Positions 36,456 to 44,538 of a stretch of 64,000 nucleotides of DNA are shown here, in pieces. Below the pieces are notes generated by a model. The model ran no database searches, was not told where the DNA came from, and saw only the letters and a list, made by a program, of their open reading frames with translations. The stretch is from Acidiphilium sp. (GTDB lineage Bacteria > Pseudomonadota > Alphaproteobacteria > Acetobacterales > Acetobacteraceae): the NCBI GenBank assembly GCA_028688905.1, contig JAQTXH010000003.1:1-64000 (forward strand), given 5' to 3'. Made by a program: the position numbers and the translations under genes. How positions within the stretch are numbered: the first letter of the stretch is position 1; the number at the start of each line of letters is the position of its first letter.

Positions 36456-36699
36456 TATAAGACGATGGCCACGGCAAGTAGGTCGAAAGAAGCTTAGGAG
36501 GAGAGATTTCGACGATCCAGTACATCATAATACTACACACCAATTAGGACATGAACGGTATATGATGTCGGGCATCGCCTCCGTTAGGAGTAGTCTAGAG
36601 CGAATGCTGAGGTGAGTTGGTGCTTTCATTTTTGGTGCCGGAAAAATCAAGATGTTTAATCCAGAGGCAATGCGAGGTGCCCCCTTATCAAGGTGTTAG

Positions 36700-36792
36700 A
36701 TGATGAAAAAAGTTTTTTATCATCTTGGCACAACTAGTATCTCGGAGTCTGAGTTGACTAAGAAAATGCAACAATTCTGTAGTGAGGAGTAA
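36700..36792 (+). CDS. Possible 30-residue leader peptide before mmoX
   Basis: ATG 36700, four bases after AAGGTG, opens a 30-codon frame (MMKKVFYHLGTTSISESE, then 12 more residues) that stops at 36792, eight bases before the mmoX ATG. Its last codons, GAG GAG TAA, double as the mmoX ribosome-binding site, so translation of the two could be coupled. No homologue is recalled. It is a candidate leader peptide; chance is not excluded. Confidence 0.4.
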   Translation: MMKKVFYHLGTTSISESELTKKMQQFCSEE

Positions 36793-36799
36793 AACTGAA

Positions 36800-38392
36800 A
36801 TGGCTAGTTCCAATTTAGCCGTCAAAGAAGCGCTCAAGGCAAATCCAGTGCCGAGTAGCGTTGATCCCCAGGAAGTCCATAAATGGCTGCAAGACTTCTC
36901 GTGGGACTTCAAGGCAAAGGGCGGAAAATATCCGACCAAGTACAATCTCGACGTGAATACGCGTGAGCAGTTCAAGCTGACTGCTAAAGAATACGCGCGT
37001 ATGGAATCCATCAAGGAAGAGCGCCAGTACGGTACCCTGCTCGATGGTCTCGATCGTCTTGATGCCGGCAACAAGGTTCATCCGAAATGGGGTGAAGCGA
37101 TGAAGGTTATTTCCAACTTCCTCGAAGTTGGTGAATATGCCGCCATCGCCGGGAGCGCCCTCCTGTGGGACGCCGCGCAGTCTCCGGAACAGAAAAACGG
37201 TTACCTCGCCCAAGTCATGGATGAAGTCCGGCATACCAACCAGACTGCGTACGTGAACTACTACTACGGCAAGCACTACTATGACCCGGCGGGCCACACC
37301 AATATGCGGCAGTTCCGCTCCGTCAACCCATTGTACCCTGGCGTCCGGCGGGCGTTCGGTGATGGCTTCCTCGCTGGCGATGCTGTTGAAAGCTCGATCA
37401 ACCTGCAAGTTGTGGCCGAGGCTTGCTTCACCAATCCGCTGATCGTTTCGTTGACCGAGTGGGCCGCCGCCAATGGCGACGAAATTACGCCGACGGTGTA
37501 TCTGTCGATCGAAACCGACGAACTGCGCCACATGGCGAACGGCTACCAGACACTCGTTTCGGTCATGACCGATCCAGAGTCGTTCAAGTACCTCCAAACC
37601 GATCTCGATAACGCCTTCTGGACGCAGCACAAGTACCTGACACCTTTCGTTGGTTTTGGGCTTGAGTACGGTTCCAAGTACAAGGTCGAGCCGTGGGTGA
37701 AGTCCTGGAACCGCTGGGTCTATGAGGACTGGGCCGGTATCTGGCTGGGCCGCCTTCAGAAATTCGGCATCAAGAGCCCGAAATGCTTGGCCGACGCCAA
37801 GAAAGACGCGATGTGGGCGCATCATGATCTCGCCTTGCTTGCGGCGGCACTGTGGCCGCTGACCGGTATCCGTATGGAACTGCCGGACGAAGAGGCGATG
37901 AATTGGTTCGAGGCCAACTACCCGGGCTGGTACGATCATTACGGCAAAATCTACAACGAGTGGAAGTCGCTTGGCTTTGAAGATCCGAAGGCCGGCTTCT
38001 GCCCGCTGGTTTGGATGATGCAGAACGGACACGGTATCTTTATCGACCATACGTCTACGCTGCCGTTCTGCCCGACGTTAAGTAAGTCTGCCAGCAACCC
38101 GAGCTTCCTGGAAATGAACGGCAAGCGATTTGCCTTCTCCGAAGGGCATGGTGAGCGTCAGTGGTTGCAAGAACCGGAGCGGTACGAATTCCAGAACTTC
38201 TTCGAGCAGTACGAAGGCTGGGAGTTGTCCGAACTGGTGAAGGCCGCCGGCGGCGTTCGGAGCGACGGTAAAACCCTGCTGTCGCAGCCGCATCTACGGA
38301 GCACCGATATGTGGACGCTGGAAGATCTGAAGCGTTTGAACATCGTTATTCCGGACCCGATGAAAATCATGAACTGGCAGCCGGTTCACTAG
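36800..38392 (+). CDS. mmoX: Soluble alkane monooxygenase hydroxylase alpha subunit (sMMO/BMO type)
   Basis: A 530-residue catalytic subunit, collinear with MmoX (about 527). The di-iron ligands are all present: Glu112, Glu142, His145, Glu207, Glu241 and His244 (NFLEVGEY, DEVRH, VVAEACF, SIETDELRH). At the position of the methanotroph active-site cysteine (Cys151) it has Thr149, as in butane monooxygenase. Leu280 and Phe322 are also butane-type, while Lys321 is methane-type and Ala114 matches neither. It hydroxylates short alkanes using O2 and reductant from MmoC. ATG 36800 follows GAGGAG. It heads the operon behind a sigma-54 promoter. Methane as main substrate is unlikely. Confidence 0.95.
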   Translation: MASSNLAVKEALKANPVPSSVDPQEVHKWLQDFSWDFKAKGGKYPTKYNLDVNTREQFKLTAKEYARMESIKEERQYGTLLDGLDRLDAGNKVHPKWGEAMKVISNFLEVGEYAAIAGSALLWDAAQSPEQKNGYLAQVMDEVRHTNQTAYVNYYYGKHYYDPAGHTNMRQFRSVNPLYPGVRRAFGDGFLAGDAVESSINLQVVAEACFTNPLIVSLTEWAAANGDEITPTVYLSIETDELRHMANGYQTLVSVMTDPESFKYLQTDLDNAFWTQHKYLTPFVGFGLEYGSKYKVEPWVKSWNRWVYEDWAGIWLGRLQKFGIKSPKCLADAKKDAMWAHHDLALLAAALWPLTGIRMELPDEEAMNWFEANYPGWYDHYGKIYNEWKSLGFEDPKAGFCPLVWMMQNGHGIFIDHTSTLPFCPTLSKSASNPSFLEMNGKRFAFSEGHGERQWLQEPERYEFQNFFEQYEGWELSELVKAAGGVRSDGKTLLSQPHLRSTDMWTLEDLKRLNIVIPDPMKIMNWQPVH

Positions 38393-38407
38393 ACTGAATC
38401 TGTCGAT

Positions 38408-38434
38408 CAGGTGCTCTTGCAAAAAGAGCACCTG
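38408..38434 (+). terminator. Hairpin between mmoX and mmoY
   Basis: A perfect 11-bp stem (CAGGTGCTCTT with AAGAGCACCTG) around a five-base loop, followed 16 bases later by seven T residues (38451-38457). It could terminate part of the transcripts or protect an mmoX-only mRNA, giving more alpha subunit message than downstream message. Confidence 0.65.
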
Positions 38435-38505
38435 ACGATTTTGAAAGCCGTTTTTTTGACTTAGATGCTGGCGCGTACCGCAAGCAAGTAAAGGTAGGAA
38501 ACAGA

Positions 38506-39681
38506 ATGAGTACAGGAAAATTTGTGCGCGGGATGATCGATCCCGAGCGAGCCGCGGAAATACGCGCCCTCGTACCGGAAAAACCGCTTGAAACAAAACG
38601 GGATCATATCCCCTTCGCTAAGCGTGGTTGGCGCCGTTTGACTGAGTACGAAGCGGTTATGCTGCATGCTCAGCCCACAACCGACGCGATTCCGGGGAGC
38701 ATGGATGTCGGGGAATCTGTGCAGAAATGGCCGGGTGGGCGTCCGCTCTTCGGTGTTGAATCGACGGCGCTGCTATCCAGCAATTGGTTCAATTTCCGTG
38801 ACCCGTCGAAGCGTTGGTATTATCCGTATATCAAAGGCAAATCCGAAGACGGTCAGACCACCGAGCGCGTGATGAAAAGCTGGGCCGACAGCGGCGACTA
38901 CGGCATGATGAACGACGCTTGGCGCAACCAGATTCTGGGGCCGGTATACGGCGCGTTCCTTTACGAGGAGTTTGGCCTGTTCAATGCGAACTCGTCCACG
39001 GTATACACCGCACTTTCAGATCTGCTGAGAATGTGGATTGCGGAATCCGGCTTCGATAAAGACGACGCGGCGCAAATGATCCAAACCCAACGCGTCCTGC
39101 TTGGTAAAATTTTCCCCGACTTCGATGAGAGCCTGGGCGATGCGAAAAAAAGCTGGACCGAGGCCGCGATGTGGAAGCCGGCGCGTGAATTCGTTGAGCA
39201 TATCTGGGGTGAGGTTTACGATTGGGGCGAGCAGCTTTGGGCGATCCATGGTGTTCATGACCATATTTTCGGCCAATTTGTCCGGCGCGAATTTTTCCAG
39301 CGTCTCGCAGGTATTCATGGCGATACACTGACGCCATTCATCCAGACCCAGGCCCTGACCTATCATCAGCAGGCAGCCGAGGGTGTGACGGCACTGTTCG
39401 GAAAAATGCTGATCAATGAGGAGCCGATCTATTCGACGCACAATCGGCGCTATCTGCGTGCCTGGACCAACCAATATTTGCCCCAGACCACGGCGGCGCT
39501 CAAGGCGTTCATCGGCGTGTACAAGGATCTGCCAGTCAAGGTCGATGGCATCACCTGCCGTGCCGGGGTGCAGGCTTCGGTGGAACGGGTGATCGACGAT
39601 TGGTCGCGCCGGTTTGCTGAACCGTTGGACCTGAAGTTTGATCGTAACGCCTTCGTCCGCGAAGTTATGAGCGGCTACTGA
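38506..39681 (+). CDS. mmoY: Alkane monooxygenase hydroxylase beta subunit
   Basis: A 391-residue subunit of the same length as methanotroph MmoY (about 389). The N-terminal RGMIDPERAAEIRALVPEKP arm, the GRPLFGVESTALLSSNWF region, FRDPSKRWYYPYIKG and TYHQQAAEGVTALFG match the ferritin-like beta chain, which lacks its own metal site and pairs with MmoX in the alpha2-beta2-gamma2 hydroxylase. It lies behind the intergenic hairpin and 15 bp before mmoB. Confidence 0.93.
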   Translation: MSTGKFVRGMIDPERAAEIRALVPEKPLETKRDHIPFAKRGWRRLTEYEAVMLHAQPTTDAIPGSMDVGESVQKWPGGRPLFGVESTALLSSNWFNFRDPSKRWYYPYIKGKSEDGQTTERVMKSWADSGDYGMMNDAWRNQILGPVYGAFLYEEFGLFNANSSTVYTALSDLLRMWIAESGFDKDDAAQMIQTQRVLLGKIFPDFDESLGDAKKSWTEAAMWKPAREFVEHIWGEVYDWGEQLWAIHGVHDHIFGQFVRREFFQRLAGIHGDTLTPFIQTQALTYHQQAAEGVTALFGKMLINEEPIYSTHNRRYLRAWTNQYLPQTTAALKAFIGVYKDLPVKVDGITCRAGVQASVERVIDDWSRRFAEPLDLKFDRNAFVREVMSGY

Positions 39682-39696
39682 GAAAGTTTAAATACG

Positions 39697-40113
39697 ATGA
39701 CCAAAAATACGAATGGTTATAACAGCGGTACCAATGCCAAATCGGGTCAGGCGTTTATGGATGAGTTCCTGGGCGATGCAACGAGCAAAATTCCCACCAG
39801 CGACGCCGTGGTTGTGGCGCTGATGAAGTCGGAAGAAATCGACGCGATCATCCAAGAGATAGTTATTCCGATGCGCGAAGAGAACCCCTCGATTGCGATC
39901 GAGGACCGCGGTGGTTATTATTGGATCAAAGCAACCGGCAAGCTGACGTTCGATTGCGATGAAGCGAGTGAAATGCTCGGCAAAAAATATACCGTCTATG
40001 ACCTTCTGGTGAATGTCAGCACGACGGTTGGCCGCGCCTTTACCTTGGGTAACAAGTTCATTGTGACGAATGAGCTGCTTGGGTTGGAATCAAAAGTAGA
40101 AAGCGTTTATTGA
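39697..40113 (+). CDS. mmoB: Alkane monooxygenase regulatory (coupling) protein B
   Basis: A 138-residue effector component. After a flexible Asn/Gly/Ser-rich N-terminal tail, the conserved core follows: SDAVVVALMKSEEIDAIIQE, EDRGGYYWIKATGKLTFDCD, then YDLLVNVSTTVGRAFTLGN. MmoB binds the hydroxylase near the active site and tunes substrate access and O2 activation. The gene order X-Y-B-Z is the standard one. Confidence 0.93.
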   Translation: MTKNTNGYNSGTNAKSGQAFMDEFLGDATSKIPTSDAVVVALMKSEEIDAIIQEIVIPMREENPSIAIEDRGGYYWIKATGKLTFDCDEASEMLGKKYTVYDLLVNVSTTVGRAFTLGNKFIVTNELLGLESKVESVY

Positions 40114-40125
40114 GGAGGCGTGAGG

Positions 40126-40626
40126 ATGGCAAATTGGTACAACACAGAAACCCGTGACGAGTGGCAAGACCAAATCAACTCGCTCAGGTCGGTTAGCGCA
40201 GGCGTCGAGTGTCTGCAATCGTTTCGCGCCGACCATACCGGGCCGGACCGTAAAACCTACGATCTGAAAAAAGAGGTGACCTGGATCGAATCCAGGATTG
40301 AAATGCGGCTTGGTCAACTTCATAGCGAAGAGTTGATCAGTGACGAAGATTTGCTTAGCAAGACCATTGATGGCAAGTGCGCCAAAGAGGTCGTGGGCGA
40401 ATGGGTCAAAAAGGCTGCCGATATCGATTGCAAAATCAAGATGGAGGGGCTTTGCATTGCCTATCGCAAGGCATGCAAACCACCGATGGTTCCCATCAAT
40501 TATTTTGCAGCCGGCGAAAAAATATTGATCTCCAAGCTGATGCGACTGCGGGCGATTGGAGCCTTGGATCAGACGGTCGAAGAATTGCGAGAGATGCGCG
40601 GCGTAACCCGGTTGAGCGTGCAGTAG
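40126..40626 (+). CDS. mmoZ: Alkane monooxygenase hydroxylase gamma subunit
   Basis: A 166-residue helical gamma chain of normal length (MmoZ about 170): NTETRDEWQDQINSLRSV at the N-terminus, LKKEVTWIESRIEMRLGQL in the middle, and PPMVPINYFAAGEKILISKL near the end. ATG 40126 follows GAGGAGGCGTGAGG; an in-frame GTG two codons earlier is less likely. It completes the hydroxylase. Confidence 0.92.
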   Translation: MANWYNTETRDEWQDQINSLRSVSAGVECLQSFRADHTGPDRKTYDLKKEVTWIESRIEMRLGQLHSEELISDEDLLSKTIDGKCAKEVVGEWVKKAADIDCKIKMEGLCIAYRKACKPPMVPINYFAAGEKILISKLMRLRAIGALDQTVEELREMRGVTRLSVQ

Positions 40627-40694
40627 AATATGAGCTGGCCAGACGACTAGCTTAGTTAAGGTCGACTTGTACCAGCTCAGACTAGGAATTTCCA

Positions 40695-40728
40695 CCAAGG
40701 GGTAGGCCAGACTGGTCTGCACCCTTGG
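40695..40728 (+). terminator. Hairpin between mmoZ and the zinc-ribbon gene
   Basis: CCAAGGGGT (40695-40703) pairs with ACCCTTGG (40721-40728) with one bulged G, and the loop contains the self-complementary CCAGACTGG. There is no T run, so an mRNA processing or stability element is as likely as a terminator. The gap between genes is 146 bp, the largest inside the hydroxylase part. Confidence 0.4.
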
Positions 40729-40772
40729 GGGGAGTTGTGGATGTTTTGAAATGATCGTTGGAGTTTCCCGTC

Positions 40773-41018
40773 GTGGCTCATGTTTTTGGCGATGGCTTGA
40801 ACGAAGTCGGGTTAGAGCATGGCTATAAATGTGGTGCGTGCGGCTACAAGTTTTTTGCCGGAATGACACTGGTCGTCAACGGCGCTAATTTTTGTCCGAG
40901 TTGTAAAGAGGAAATTCTCAAGTTTCCAACTTTGAACGACATCAAGCAGCACGACTATATTGCGCATACAGGGCGGGATCGATTTCATTCGATCGTGACT
41001 GTTGAGGGTGAGGAGTGA
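40773..41018 (+). CDS. Small zinc-ribbon protein within the monooxygenase operon
   Basis: An 81-residue protein with two CxxC pairs, Cys20/Cys23 (YKCGACGYKFF) and Cys41/Cys44 (NFCPSCKEE), separated by 17 residues, a zinc ribbon or rubredoxin-like knuckle. It lies between mmoZ and mmoD, where methane and butane monooxygenase operons have no extra gene as far as I recall. GTG 40773, nine bases after GGAG, is preferred; TTG 40758 is an alternative. Its stop is three bases before the mmoD ATG, so it is clearly in the operon. It may be an assembly or iron/redox helper; the function is unknown. Confidence 0.7.
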   Translation: MAHVFGDGLNEVGLEHGYKCGACGYKFFAGMTLVVNGANFCPSCKEEILKFPTLNDIKQHDYIAHTGRDRFHSIVTVEGEE

Positions 41019-41020
41019 CG

Positions 41021-41290
41021 ATGATTGCGAGTCTAGAAATCCCTGAAATTCCACATGTTGCGGGTCAACCCGCGATCATTGGCAAAACAACGCTTGCCTA
41101 CAGCGAGGGCGAGTTTCGTGTTTACACGACGGAGTTGGAAATTCTTTGGCGTTGGGATTTGTACAAGGGCGAGCGGCATCTGCATACAGGGTGTGCCCAT
41201 AGCCAGGAAGGTGGTGTTTTGCAGTCACAATCCAAAATCAGATTTTTCCTGCGGCCGAACATGGCGGCGCTGATTATGCCGGCTCAATAG
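41021..41290 (+). CDS. mmoD: MmoD-like monooxygenase assembly/regulatory protein
   Basis: An 89-residue protein aligning with MmoD (OrfY): YTTELEILWRWDLYKGER matches the MmoD YAKDLDFMWRW region, followed by the GC-containing HTGCAHSQEG segment and a final helix. MmoD is thought to help assemble the di-iron hydroxylase and, in methanotrophs, to affect the copper switch. ATG 41021 follows GAGGAG. Its place before mmoC is canonical. Confidence 0.8.
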   Translation: MIASLEIPEIPHVAGQPAIIGKTTLAYSEGEFRVYTTELEILWRWDLYKGERHLHTGCAHSQEGGVLQSQSKIRFFLRPNMAALIMPAQ

Positions 41291-41439
41291 CACATTGCCA
41301 GAGTGATTTGTGTGAGTAACGATGCCGCCACGTAAACGTTGGCGTGTAGAAGTTGCGTGAACAGATAACCGGGTGCCTACGGCGATTTACGGCGCTGCAG
41401 GTTGGATCTAAAATATCGATAGCCAGGACGAGGAAAAAA

Positions 41440-42519
41440 GTGAACTACGTCATTACCGCGCGATTCATGGATGATAAGACTATTGAGTTCGACTGCGCTG
41501 AAGACGAGAATATTCTCGCCGCGGCCCTGCGGCAGAACCTTCAGCTCATCTGCCAGTGCAAAAAAGCGTACTGTGGTAGCTGCAAAGCGCTTTGCTCGGA
41601 TGGGGATTATGAATTCGGCGAACGGATCAACATTCAGGTTCTGCCGTCGGACGAAGAAGAAAAAGGCATCGTGGTGACGTGCGACACGTTTCCGCGGAGC
41701 GACCTTGTTTTGGATTTCTCCTATACGAGCGACCGGCTGGGCGAAGCGACGGTGCCGGAAATTTCGGCCAAAGTGGTTGGTCTTGAGCGCTTGTCGGAGA
41801 CGGTTTTCAGGTTGGAATTGCAGGCGATCGACGCCGAGACATCAATACCGACGATGTTTGACTTCGTGCCAGGTCAATATGTTGAAATTGGGATTCCCGG
41901 CACCGATCAGGTTCGGGCGTTTTCGCTCGCGAACCTGCCGAACGAGCAGGGTTTGATGGAGTTTCTGATCCGTTTGGTTCCAGGCGGCAGCTTCTGTGGC
42001 TATCTCGAGCGCGAGGCGGCGGTAGGTCAGATCGCCAAGGTCCGGGGGCCTTTGGGTGAGTTCGTCTGTAAGGCGGGCTGCACCAAAATGGAAGAAGACT
42101 TCCGCCTGCACGAGACTGGCCGGGTGCAAGCTTTTGTCGGCGGCAGCACCGGGTTAGCGCCGCTTGTGTGTATGCTGCGTAATCTGGCGAGTCATGACTA
42201 CGCTGGGGAGTGCCATCTGTTTTTCGGCATGCAGAACCGCGCGACGATGTTTTACGAGAAGGAGTTGGCGGAACTTGCGGCCTCGATGCCCAATTTGACC
42301 CTGCACCTCGCGCTGATGGAAGGTTCTCCGGACTGGCAAGGTGCGATCGGTCACTCGGTCGGAGCCTTCGAGGCGCATTTCACGGGTGTTGAGGAACGTC
42401 CTGAGGTTTATCTGTGTGGGCCGCCCCCCATGGTTGCAGCAGCAGTGGCGAGTTGCGCCCGACTGGGGATTCCTTCGGATCAGGTCCACCAAGAAGAGTT
42501 TGTCGCCAGTGGCGGATGA
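41440..42519 (+). CDS. mmoC: Alkane monooxygenase NADH reductase component
   Basis: A 359-residue reductase. A plant-type [2Fe-2S] domain binds its cluster by Cys40, Cys45, Cys48 and Cys81 (CQCKKAYCGSC). The FAD domain shows RAFSLANLPNE, and the NADH domain shows GGSTGLAPLVCML and YLCGPPPMV. It passes electrons from NADH to the hydroxylase. GTG 41440 with GACGAGGA upstream gives the family start; an ORF extension to 41353 is not family-like. The 3' end overlaps the next small gene by 11 bp. Confidence 0.93.
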   Translation: MNYVITARFMDDKTIEFDCAEDENILAAALRQNLQLICQCKKAYCGSCKALCSDGDYEFGERINIQVLPSDEEEKGIVVTCDTFPRSDLVLDFSYTSDRLGEATVPEISAKVVGLERLSETVFRLELQAIDAETSIPTMFDFVPGQYVEIGIPGTDQVRAFSLANLPNEQGLMEFLIRLVPGGSFCGYLEREAAVGQIAKVRGPLGEFVCKAGCTKMEEDFRLHETGRVQAFVGGSTGLAPLVCMLRNLASHDYAGECHLFFGMQNRATMFYEKELAELAASMPNLTLHLALMEGSPDWQGAIGHSVGAFEAHFTGVEERPEVYLCGPPPMVAAAVASCARLGIPSDQVHQEEFVASGG

Positions 42520-42838
42520 CGATCCCATTGATCCAGTGGCTAGTGGCCTTAATGCGGAGGCCATCGAACTGCTGACTGACGCCGCAGCGGCATTGAACGA
42601 GGAGATCCAGAGGTTGGAGGCTCATCGTGACTATCTGGCTGCGAAAATGGGCGACGATCGGATCGAACTGTTGCAAAGCCTTTCTGATCAGCAGATGGAC
42701 CGTGAGGAAAGATTCGAAATTACCAGTTTCCTCTCCTATGGCGAGAGGAAACTGCTTTGGCTGTGGGCTAGGCTAACAAAAGTAAAAGAATTGCGGCGAG
42801 AAATCGCACATACCGTGATGAAAAACAATTTAGGGTAG
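42509..42838 (+). CDS. Small coiled-coil protein between mmoC and mmoG
   Basis: A 109-residue acidic, helical protein. A likely coiled coil spans roughly residues 15-55 (LLTDAAAALNEEIQRLEAHRD), followed by an ERFEITSFLSYGERKLLWLWARLTK segment and a basic end. There are no cysteines, signal peptide or membrane helix. GTG 42509 overlaps the mmoC stop, and mmoG starts four bases after its stop. No counterpart is known to me in mmo or bmo operons. It may be a partner of the MmoG chaperonin or an assembly factor, which is inference from position. Confidence 0.6.
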   Translation: MADDDPIDPVASGLNAEAIELLTDAAAALNEEIQRLEAHRDYLAAKMGDDRIELLQSLSDQQMDREERFEITSFLSYGERKLLWLWARLTKVKELRREIAHTVMKNNLG

Positions 42839-42842
42839 TGAA

Positions 42843-44534
42843 ATGAGTGCTAGTGAACGGGTCGTACCGCGTCTGGTGACGACAAACGCGCGCGCGCAGC
42901 GAAAGCTGGCTGCGGGCATGCGCGCACTCGCACGGGTTGTGGCGGTCACACTAGGGCCAAGCGGACGCTACGTTTTGTTGGAGCACCGCAGCCACCTGGC
43001 CCCGGTGTTCACCAAGGATGGCATTGAGGTCGCCCGTGCCATGGTGGTGGCCGACCGCGAAGAGGAAATGGGGCTGCGTCTACTCCGAAACGCGGCACTG
43101 GACGTTTCGGCCTCCGTCGGCGATGGCACGACGACCACGATCGTGATTACCGGTGCCTTGGCGCGGCGGTGCCTGACTTTTGCCTCGGTGCGGATCGACG
43201 CGTGTGCGGCACGAGCAGGGCTGGCGCAGGCTGGTGCCGCAGTGATGGCCGAACTGGCTGCGATGGCGAGGCCGGCGGGGTTGGAAGATCTGAAAGCGGT
43301 TGCGCGCACGGCGGCCAATGGTGATGCAAATTTGGCGGCTCTTCTTGCCGAAGCCTATGTTCATGTCGGGGCTGGTGGCACGATCGATATCGAAATGGGC
43401 AACACCGGCGAGGATGTCCTCGACCTAAAAACCGGCCATGAATTCGAATCGCAGACCCTCATGCGCGAATTACTGCCGCCGACCGGCGCGCGCCATTTGA
43501 AAAACCCACTCATCATGTTTCATGATGGCGAGTTGGAGCATTTCGAAAAAATGGTGCCGGCGCTTGAAATTGCCTGCCAGGAAAAGCGCCCGCTCCTCAT
43601 TCTTGCCGACGATGTCAGCGATGAGGTGCGGTTGGGTTTGTTGACGAACCAGCGCAACGGAACTGTGGATATCGTTGTCGCAAAACCGCCGATGTATGGC
43701 GACACGCGCGTGGAATGCCTTTCGGATTTGACGGTTCTTTGTGGTGGAACGGCGTTTGTGACCGGCAGTTTCACGGATCTGCGCGCGCTGGACCGGCGTG
43801 ATCTGGGCGGGTGCGACGAGGCCATCATCACCGCGGAGAAAATGACACTGCTCGGTGCGCAAGGCGACCCGGCGGCGTTGCGGGATCGCATGGCCCTGCT
43901 GCGAGCCGAACTTGAGCGCGGCGATAGCGGTACCTCGCCGAGCGGTCAGGCCGACTATAGCGACAAGCGCCAGGACCGTCTGAAAATATTGTCGAACTTC
44001 AGGGCGATCCTTCATGTCGGTGGTGCCAACGATAGCGTCATCAAATCCAGATTCCCTCTCGCGGAAAACGCCCGTAGAGCACTTTTTGCGGCGGCCGAAT
44101 CCGGCATACTGCCCGGTGGCGGCGTGGCGATGCTGCGCGCCGCACAGCGCGCCAGGGAAAAGCTGGTGATTGACGATGCCGACGGCCGCATTGGCTCCCA
44201 GGCGCTGTTTTCCGCCCTGGAGCAGCCGCTGCGGTGGATTGTCTGGAACGCAGGATTCCGCTCGGATGAGGTCATCGCCCGGGTGCTTATGGAAGACGAC
44301 GCGTTTTTCGGTCTCGATGTCGCCACACGCCAATATTGCGATCTTGGTGTCGCCGGCGTGGTCGATTCATTTCAGATGGTCCGCGCGATCATCGCGATTT
44401 CGGTCTCGATCGCGGGGTCGCTGCTGGCGACCAGCATTCTGATCAGCAAGGCAGAGGACCGGGTACAGCCCGAAAAGTTCCGCGGCACCGAGACGCTCTA
44501 TCAGGAATTGATGGCCGATGGCGCTTTCGACTAG
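42843..44534 (+). CDS. mmoG: GroEL-like monooxygenase chaperonin MmoG/BmoG
   Basis: A 563-residue divergent group I chaperonin. It has GroEL-like signatures VTLGPSGRYVLLEH, FTKDGIEVARAM, VGDGTTTTIVITGAL, SGILPGGGVAMLRAA and a final membrane-like IAISVSIAGSLLATS helix. It lacks the Gly-Gly-Met tail. MmoG and BmoG are dedicated chaperonins needed to fold or assemble the soluble di-iron monooxygenase. It is encoded directly behind the structural genes and four bases before prpE, so it links the monooxygenase and propionate genes in one transcript. Confidence 0.9.
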   Translation: MSASERVVPRLVTTNARAQRKLAAGMRALARVVAVTLGPSGRYVLLEHRSHLAPVFTKDGIEVARAMVVADREEEMGLRLLRNAALDVSASVGDGTTTTIVITGALARRCLTFASVRIDACAARAGLAQAGAAVMAELAAMARPAGLEDLKAVARTAANGDANLAALLAEAYVHVGAGGTIDIEMGNTGEDVLDLKTGHEFESQTLMRELLPPTGARHLKNPLIMFHDGELEHFEKMVPALEIACQEKRPLLILADDVSDEVRLGLLTNQRNGTVDIVVAKPPMYGDTRVECLSDLTVLCGGTAFVTGSFTDLRALDRRDLGGCDEAIITAEKMTLLGAQGDPAALRDRMALLRAELERGDSGTSPSGQADYSDKRQDRLKILSNFRAILHVGGANDSVIKSRFPLAENARRALFAAAESGILPGGGVAMLRAAQRAREKLVIDDADGRIGSQALFSALEQPLRWIVWNAGFRSDEVIARVLMEDDAFFGLDVATRQYCDLGVAGVVDSFQMVRAIIAISVSIAGSLLATSILISKAEDRVQPEKFRGTETLYQELMADGAFD

Positions 44535-44538
44535 TCAC

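Noticed and set aside
36721-36740. Second sigma-54 promoter from a TGGCAC at about 36726
   Set aside because: No TTGC follows at the -12 position.
36815-38050. Long open frame on the minus strand opposite mmoX
   Set aside because: It mirrors the conserved mmoX sequence and has no family features of its own.
36800-42519. Calling the locus a methanotroph soluble methane monooxygenase
   Set aside because: The gene set is of the sMMO/BMO group, but the active-site cysteine position is Thr as in butane monooxygenase, the operon runs into propionate genes, and no methanol or C1 genes are seen.
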